Source of the DNA: TMED14 sp002167805
GTDB lineage: Bacteria; Bacteroidota; Bacteroidia; Flavobacteriales; Schleiferiaceae
NCBI GenBank assembly: GCA_965655795.1
Contig: CBFHHY010000001.1
Span: 124,001-188,000, forward strand
DNA: 64,000 nucleotides
Reading direction: 5' to 3'
Shown: in pieces, positions 59,037-64,000 of the stretch
Layout: the number at the start of each line of letters is the position of its first letter
Numbering within the stretch: position 1 is the first letter of the stretch
Made by a program: the position numbers and the translations under genes
The notes under the pieces: model-generated
Database searches by the model: none
Told to the model about the DNA's origin: nothing
Seen by the model: only the letters and a program-made list of their open reading frames with translations

Positions 59037-59884
59037 TAAATTGGATAATCACCTAAGGTCTCAGGTAGCTGGCTCAAGGCTTTTTCTAGTTGTTCATCAC
59101 TGGGAGCAATGCCGTGCCACTTATGAGTACCTGTCATAAAATCAACTCCTGCGCCCATTTCAGTTTGCATAACTATACAAACTGGTTTTCCTTTTCCAGA
59201 TAAATTTATAGCCGTATTTAATCCTTCAATTACCTCACTTAGATTATTTCCATTATCAATTTTTAATACTTCCCATCCAAAAGAAATAAATTTCGAACCA
59301 ATATCTCCCATTGGCATTACATCATTTGTTGATCCATCTATTTGTTGTCCATTTGCATCTATTGTTGCAATTATATTATCAATATTTTTTGAGCCTGCAT
59401 AAAGGGCAGCTTCCCAGATTTGGCCTTCTTGAAGTTCTCCATCACCATGGAGTGAAAAGACTAGATTATTATCATCAGATAACTTTTTGGCTTCAGCGGC
59501 ACCTAAAGCAACTGATAATCCTTGTCCTAAGCTGCCCGAGGCAATTCTAACTCCCGGGAGGCCTTCATGTGTTGTTGGATGTCCCTGAAGGCGCGAATTT
59601 AATTTCCTAAATGTGCTTAATTCACCTATTGAAAAGTATCCAGCTCTTGCCAGAACACTATAGAATACTGGACTGATATGGCCATTGCTTAAGAAAAAAA
59701 TATCCTCATTTTGTCCATTCATGTTAAAGGACTCTTTATCGTGATTTAATATCTTAAAGTAAAGTGCTACAAAAAACTCTGTACATCCAAGTGATCCTCC
59801 TGGATGACCAGATTGCACTGCATGTACCATCCTAAGAATATCTCGTCTTATTTGAGATGGGATTTTTTCAATTGATTTGTCCAT
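59036..59884 (-). CDS. Transketolase, N-terminal subunit (split enzyme)
   Basis: 282 residues, the thiamine-diphosphate-binding half. His27 in SGHPGGSLG, LSNGHISPVFYS, the ASGSLGQGLSVALGAA stretch and the metal/ThDP motif HGDGELQEGQIWEA (146-159) are present. First gene of the leftward operon; a perfect -7 box lies upstream at 59908-59915. Works with the subunit at 56685-57635. Confidence 0.93.
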   Translation of the reverse strand: MDKSIEKIPSQIRRDILRMVHAVQSGHPGGSLGCTEFFVALYFKILNHDKESFNMNGQNEDIFFLSNGHISPVFYSVLARAGYFSIGELSTFRKLNSRLQGHPTTHEGLPGVRIASGSLGQGLSVALGAAEAKKLSDDNNLVFSLHGDGELQEGQIWEAALYAGSKNIDNIIATIDANGQQIDGSTNDVMPMGDIGSKFISFGWEVLKIDNGNNLSEVIEGLNTAINLSGKGKPVCIVMQTEMGAGVDFMTGTHKWHGIAPSDEQLEKALSQLPETLGDYPI

Positions 59885-59907
59885 GGAAAATTTCGATTAT
59901 TATTTCA

Positions 59908-59915
59908 CAAAAGTA
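59908..59915 (-). promoter_or_regulatory. Predicted -7 box of the transketolase operon
   Basis: On the minus strand TACTTTTG, an exact TAnnTTTG match, with an implied leader of about 20 nt to the ATG at 59884. It is paired with a divergent box for ychF. Confidence 0.5.
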
Positions 59916-59930
59916 AGGTCTATGGATGAG

Positions 59931-59938
59931 TACATTTG
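59931..59938 (+). promoter_or_regulatory. Predicted -7 box of the ychF promoter
   Basis: TACATTTG, an exact TAnnTTTG match, 17 bases before the ychF ATG. The implied leader is about 13 nt. Confidence 0.5.
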
Positions 59939-59954
59939 TGAAAAATAAAATAAT

Positions 59955-61046
59955 ATGAAATGCGGAATCGTAGGGCTTCCTAATGTAGGAAAATCTACAC
60001 TTTTTAATTGTTTGAGCAATGCTAAAGCCCAAGCTGCCAATTTCCCTTTTTGCACAATTGAGCCTAATCTTGGGACAGTAAATGTTCCAGATTTGAGATT
60101 GAAGACATTGGAGTCTATCGTAAACCCTGAAAAGTTAATTCCGGCTACTGTAGAGATAGTTGATATTGCAGGACTTGTCAAAGGAGCAAGTAAAGGAGAA
60201 GGTTTAGGTAATAAATTTTTGGGAAATATTCGAGAATGCAATGCAATTCTGCATGTGCTGCGTTGTTTTGATAATGAAAATATAGTTCACGTTGAAGGTT
60301 CAATTAATCCCATCCGGGACAAAGAAACTATTGATATTGAATTGCAATTAAAGGACTTAGAGTCACTGGAGAAAAGAATAATAAAGATTCAAAAAACTGC
60401 CAAGACAGGAGAAAAAGATGCAATTAAGGAATTAGAAATGGCAATGCGATTGAAAGAGCATATCGAGCTTGGTAAATCTGCACGACTTTTTCAGCGTAAT
60501 GATCAGGAATCTAATTGGGTAAGGGATTATCATTTATTAACAGATAAACCTGTTTTATACGTTTGTAATGTAGATGAGGTTTCAGCTAAAGATGGTAATG
60601 AAATGGTTCAAATGGTAAAGGATATGGCAAAAGAAGAAAATTCACATGTGGTATATCTAGCGGTTGAAATAGAATCTGATATTGTTGAATTTGATGATCA
60701 AGATGAAAGAAATTTATTTCTAGATGACTTAGGTTTGACTGAACCTGGAGTAAATAAAATTATTCGGGAGTCATATTCGATGCTTGATTTGCAAACATAT
60801 TTTACAGCAGGTCCCAAGGAGGTTCGAGCATGGACTATAAAAAAAGGTAGTACTGCTCCAGAGAGTGCCGGTGTCATTCATGGTGATTTTGAAAAGGGTT
60901 TTATAAAAGCTGAAGTAATATCTTATTCAGATTTCATAAAGTTTCAAAATGAGAATGCAGCAAAAGAAGCCGGAAAAATGAGGTTGGAGGGAAAAGATTA
61001 CATTGTGCAAGATGGCGACGTAATGCATTTTAAGTTCAATGTTTAA
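59955..61046 (+). CDS. ychF: Ribosome-associated ATPase YchF (Ola1 type)
   Basis: 363 residues, OBG-family P-loop protein that prefers ATP. G1 motif GLPNVGKST (7-15), NFPFCTIEPNLG, G3 DIAGLVKGASKGEGLGN, and CNVDE in place of the guanine-specific NKxD. A coiled-coil insert (about 130-175) and a C-terminal TGS domain (DLQTYFTAGPKEVRAWTI, GVIHGDFEKGFIKAEVI, GKMRLEGKDYIVQDGDV) follow. It binds ribosomes and affects stress responses. Confidence 0.96.
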   Translation: MKCGIVGLPNVGKSTLFNCLSNAKAQAANFPFCTIEPNLGTVNVPDLRLKTLESIVNPEKLIPATVEIVDIAGLVKGASKGEGLGNKFLGNIRECNAILHVLRCFDNENIVHVEGSINPIRDKETIDIELQLKDLESLEKRIIKIQKTAKTGEKDAIKELEMAMRLKEHIELGKSARLFQRNDQESNWVRDYHLLTDKPVLYVCNVDEVSAKDGNEMVQMVKDMAKEENSHVVYLAVEIESDIVEFDDQDERNLFLDDLGLTEPGVNKIIRESYSMLDLQTYFTAGPKEVRAWTIKKGSTAPESAGVIHGDFEKGFIKAEVISYSDFIKFQNENAAKEAGKMRLEGKDYIVQDGDVMHFKFNV

Positions 61047-61099
61047 TTTTGATCAAAATAGGAATAGAAGATTATTTGGCCTCTTTGTTAAAAACTTAT

Positions 61100-61119
61100 G
61101 CTTTTAGTGGATTAAAAGC
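61100..61119 (+). other. Short hairpin in the ychF-parE gap
   Basis: GCTTTTA (61100-61106) and TAAAAGC (61113-61119) form a perfect 7-bp stem with a 6-nt loop, without a T-tract. The 126-base gap also contains the 14-bp palindrome ATTTTGATCAAAAT (61046-61059) and, at 61155-61162, TAGTTTCG, a one-mismatch -7 box 10 bases before parE. Weak terminator or incidental structure. Confidence 0.3.
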
Positions 61120-61172
61120 TTCTAAATAACATGGTTTAGTTCATGAGTCTTGTGTAGTTTCGCATCATAACC

Positions 61173-63020
61173 ATGTCTGAAAACACAGTTTATACTGAAG
61201 ATAATATTAGAAGCCTCGAATGGCAAGAGCATATCCGACTTAGACCGGGTATGTATATCGGTAAACTTGGTGATGGGTCATCACCGGATGATGGAATTTA
61301 TATTTTAGTAAAAGAGGTTGTTGACAATTCTATAGATGAATTTGTGATGGGTGGAGGACGAACCATTGAAATTCAAATCAAAGAAGGTGCGGTAGTTATT
61401 AGAGATTTTGGAAGAGGAATACCCTTAGGAAAAGTTGTAGATGTTGTCTCAAAAATGAATACTGGCGCGAAGTATGACTCGAAAGCGTTTAAAAAATCGG
61501 TTGGTCTCAATGGTGTAGGGACTAAAGCGGTAAATGCCTTATCTGAGAATTTTATTGTAGAGTCCTTTCGTGATTCAAAATCGAAATTTGCAAATTTTCA
61601 AAGGGGAGTTTTAATAGAAGAAAGTAATATTATAGAAAGCTCTTCCCGAAGAGGAACAAAAGTTGAATTCAGGCCGGATTCAAAAATTTTTAATAACTAT
61701 AAATTCCAAATTGAATATGTAGAGAAGTTGGTTTGGAATTATGTCTACCTAAATCCGGGACTCTCTATTTTCTTAAATAATGAAAAGTATTTTTCTGAGG
61801 ACGGATTAAAAGATCTTCTCAAGAATAATCTATCTGGTGAAATCATTCACCCAATAATTCATCTAAGGGGCGAAGATATAGAGGTAGCATTAACCCATGC
61901 TGATAAATCTCAAAGTGAGCAATATTACAGCTTCGTTAATGGACAGCATACAACTCAGGGTGGAACGCATCAAAGCGCATTTCGTGAGGCGATAGTAACC
62001 ACAATTCGTAATCATTTTGGGAAACAATATGAAGCATCAGATATTAGACAAAGCGTAATTGGTGCTATTTCTTTAAAGGTTATTGAACCTGTTTTCGAAT
62101 CTCAAACTAAAACCAAACTAGGGAGTAATGATATGGGGCCTGATGGTGGGACCATTCGAACATATATATTGGACTTTCTGAGAACAAAATTGGATAATTT
62201 TCTTCATAAAAATCAGGATTATGCAAATGCTATTCAGAAAAAAATAATTCGCGCAGAGAGAGAAAGAAAAGAACTCTCGGGTATTCAAAAACTGGCTAAA
62301 GAACGAGCGAAAAAAGCCAGTTTACATAATCGTAAACTTAGAGATTGTAAAATACATTATAATGATCTAAAGGATGAAAGGAGGTTAGAGACTACTTTAT
62401 TTATAACCGAGGGAGATTCAGCATCTGGTTCCATAACATCTTCCAGAGATGTTCAAACTCAGGCAGTTTTTAGTTTAAAAGGAAAGCCTCTTAATTGTTT
62501 TGGACTTTCAAAAAAAGTAGTCTATGAAAATGAAGAATTTAATTTACTGCAAGCTGCTTTAAATATTGAAGACGGCCTTGAGGACTTACGTTATAACAAT
62601 GTTGTCATTGCCACAGACGCTGATGTCGATGGAATGCATATTCGGCTTCTATTAATTACTTTTTTCCTTCAATTTTTTCCTGAGCTTGTAAGCGAAGGAC
62701 ATTTATATATTCTCCAGACTCCTCTTTTTAGAGTTAGAAACAAAAAAAGTACAATTTATTGTTTTGACTATGAAGAAAAAGAAGATGCTATTTCACAATT
62801 AGGTGTTAATCCTGAAATCACCCGTTTCAAGGGTTTAGGGGAGATATCACCTGGGGAATTTAAAATGTTCATTGGTGAAAATATTCGTTTAGAGCCTGTG
62901 ATGTTAGGTAAGGAGCACATAGATTCTCTTCTTGAATACTATATGGGAAAAAATACTCCAAAGCGACAAGAATTCATAATTGAAAATCTTAAAGTCGAGC
63001 AAGACATTACCGAATTATGA
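61173..63020 (+). CDS. parE: DNA topoisomerase IV subunit B
   Basis: 615 residues. GHKL ATPase (VKEVVDNSIDEFVMGG, IRDFGRGIPLGK, SVGLNGVGTKAVNALS), transducer (FESQTKTKLGSNDMG) and TOPRIM domain with Glu413 in TEGDSASGS and acidic Asp482/484/486 in DADVDGMHI. Compared with gyrB at 20844 it has SASGSITSSRDVQTQAVFSL, as in ParE-type paralogues. It is followed by parC with an ATGA overlap. Decatenates chromosomes after replication. Confidence 0.93.
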   Translation: MSENTVYTEDNIRSLEWQEHIRLRPGMYIGKLGDGSSPDDGIYILVKEVVDNSIDEFVMGGGRTIEIQIKEGAVVIRDFGRGIPLGKVVDVVSKMNTGAKYDSKAFKKSVGLNGVGTKAVNALSENFIVESFRDSKSKFANFQRGVLIEESNIIESSSRRGTKVEFRPDSKIFNNYKFQIEYVEKLVWNYVYLNPGLSIFLNNEKYFSEDGLKDLLKNNLSGEIIHPIIHLRGEDIEVALTHADKSQSEQYYSFVNGQHTTQGGTHQSAFREAIVTTIRNHFGKQYEASDIRQSVIGAISLKVIEPVFESQTKTKLGSNDMGPDGGTIRTYILDFLRTKLDNFLHKNQDYANAIQKKIIRAERERKELSGIQKLAKERAKKASLHNRKLRDCKIHYNDLKDERRLETTLFITEGDSASGSITSSRDVQTQAVFSLKGKPLNCFGLSKKVVYENEEFNLLQAALNIEDGLEDLRYNNVVIATDADVDGMHIRLLLITFFLQFFPELVSEGHLYILQTPLFRVRNKKSTIYCFDYEEKEDAISQLGVNPEITRFKGLGEISPGEFKMFIGENIRLEPVMLGKEHIDSLLEYYMGKNTPKRQEFIIENLKVEQDITEL

Positions 63021-64000
63021 AGGACTCCGAAGATAAAATATTGGTTGATGGTATCGATGGTTTTTCAGATGATCTAAGACCTTCAGAGTCAAGAGTCCGC
63101 GGAATGTATCGAGAGTATTTTCTGGATTATGCGAGTTATGTGATTTTAGAAAGGGCAGTACCATCTATCCAAGACGGCCTCAAGCCAGTTCAAAGAAGAC
63201 TTCTTCACGCATTGAAGGAAATGGATGATGGTCGTTTTCATAAAGTTGCCAACGTCATAGGCCAAACAATGAAATATCATCCTCATGGGGATGCAAGTAT
63301 AGGAGATGCTCTTGTACAATTAGGCCAAAAAAATATTTTAATTGATTCCCAAGGTAATTGGGGTAATATTTTTACTGGTGATTCAGCTGCTGCATCTCGA
63401 TATATAGAGGCTAGGTTAAGCACATTTGCTTTGGATGTTGCTTTTAATCCAAAAATTACTCAATGGCAATCTAGCTATGACGGAAGAGGTAAAGAGCCAA
63501 TTGATTTACCAATGAAGTTTCCATTGTTATTGGCTCAAGGAGTTGAGGGTATAGCTGTTGGTCTGAGCACGAAAATTTTGCCCCATAATTTTATTGAATT
63601 AATTGACGGTTCTATTTCAATTCTAAGAGGTAGAGGTGCTAAGGTATATCCCGATTTTCCTACTGGCGGGATTGCTGATTTTACTCAGTATAATGATGGT
63701 TTAAGGGGAGGCAGAGTAAGGATAAGAGCAAAAATATCTGTTCTTGATAAAAAAACTTTGGTTGTTTCCGAACTACCCTTTTCAATTACAACTCAATCTT
63801 TAATTGACTCGATAATTAAGGCTAACGAAAAAGGCAAAATTAAAATTAAGAAAATAGAGGATAATACTGCTGAAAAAGTCGAAATTGTATTGCATTTAGT
63901 TTCTGGTGTTTCTCCGGATCAAACAGTGGACGCTCTTTACGCTTTTACTTCCTGCGAAATTTCTATTTCTCCGCTTTCTTGTGTAATAGAAAACGATCGT
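63017..64000 (+). CDS. parC: DNA topoisomerase IV subunit A, N-terminal part (cut by window end)
   Basis: The ATG overlaps the parE stop (ATGA), and the frame is open for 328 codons to the window edge. Landmarks are SYVILERAVPSIQDGLKPVQ, MKYHPHGDASIGDALVQLGQ, and the DNA-cleaving tyrosine Tyr129 in AAASRYIEARLS. The quinolone-contact position equivalent to GyrA Ser83 is Ala, as is common for ParC of Bacteroidota. The breakage-reunion domain is mostly present; the C-terminal part is outside. Confidence 0.93.
   Translation, partial: MKDSEDKILVDGIDGFSDDLRPSESRVRGMYREYFLDYASYVILERAVPSIQDGLKPVQRRLLHALKEMDDGRFHKVANVIGQTMKYHPHGDASIGDALVQLGQKNILIDSQGNWGNIFTGDSAAASRYIEARLSTFALDVAFNPKITQWQSSYDGRGKEPIDLPMKFPLLLAQGVEGIAVGLSTKILPHNFIELIDGSISILRGRGAKVYPDFPTGGIADFTQYNDGLRGGRVRIRAKISVLDKKTLVVSELPFSITTQSLIDSIIKANEKGKIKIKKIEDNTAEKVEIVLHLVSGVSPDQTVDALYAFTSCEISISPLSCVIENDR

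Noticed and set aside
59900..60241. Open frame antisense to the start of ychF and overlapping the divergent promoters
   Set aside because: Reads through the ychF P-loop region; no recognisable protein features.
63255..63310. Ala at the GyrA Ser83-equivalent position of parC as a quinolone-resistance change
   Set aside because: HPHGDAS is the usual form in Bacteroidota ParC, so it is not evidence of selection.
189..64000. CRISPR arrays, insertion sequences, prophage or toxin-antitoxin modules
   Set aside because: No regularly spaced repeats, transposase or phage genes were seen; base and codon use look uniform by eye.

Overview
The window is ordinary chromosome from a low-GC Bacteroidota bacterium, most likely a marine-type Flavobacteriales member (for example a Cryomorphaceae/Schleiferiaceae relative; the family is inference). 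The signs are a fused SecDF, a class III glutamine synthetase, a TonB-dependent receptor with an N-terminal carboxypeptidase-regulatory-like domain, a type IX secretion (T9SS) C-terminal sorting domain, an Omp28-type lipoprotein, DUF6095 and DUF3467 proteins, a PorE-like OmpA protein, almost no Shine-Dalgarno sequences, and promoters of the Bacteroidota TAnnTTTG type just upstream of start codons. I see no phage, insertion sequence, integron or CRISPR array.

Layout. 1-3.0 kb: the tail of a glycosyltransferase, then a leftward cluster nadC - YihY-type membrane protein - chalcone-isomerase-like secreted protein. 3.0-10.6 kb: rightward rlmH, holA, TonB receptor, pyrG, yidC, DUF3817, ending in a terminator shared with the leftward Omp28-like lipoprotein. 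11.6-15.1 kb: queA diverging from a double glycosyltransferase that looks like a fusion of two genes. 15.1-20.7 kb: an FtsE-like ATPase diverging from a coupled pair, a very long TPR protein and an outer-membrane beta-barrel. 20.8-32.1 kb: gyrB, mdh, a leftward T9SS-sorted FG-GAP protein, then secDF, tatA and glnN. 32.2-40.3 kb: a TPR/PD40/OmpA/LysM envelope protein, the tightly overlapping purM-prfA-pyrF set, an RmlD-like reductase and an AGCS sodium/amino-acid symporter. 40.4-55.2 kb: the translation/transcription core, rpsU, Xer-type recombinase, hpf, tRNA-Thr/Tyr/Gly/Thr, tuf, tRNA-Trp, secE, nusG, rplKAJL, rpoB, rpoC and a DUF3467 gene. 55.2-59.9 kb: a leftward operon of split transketolase with a von Willebrand A gene between its halves, a class III aminotransferase and DUF6095. 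60.0-64.0 kb: ychF and topoisomerase IV parE-parC, with parC cut by the window end.

Most genes are housekeeping. The parts that deserve attention are the uncharacterised TPR + beta-barrel pair, the double glycosyltransferase, the vWA gene inside the transketolase operon, several unusual terminator/promoter placements (a terminator inside a coding sequence, a terminator in a probable leader, near-leaderless divergent promoters), and a repeated G-run element at the glnN promoter. No stretch longer than 300 bases lacks a gene apart from the tRNA block at 41850-42407, which is annotated below.
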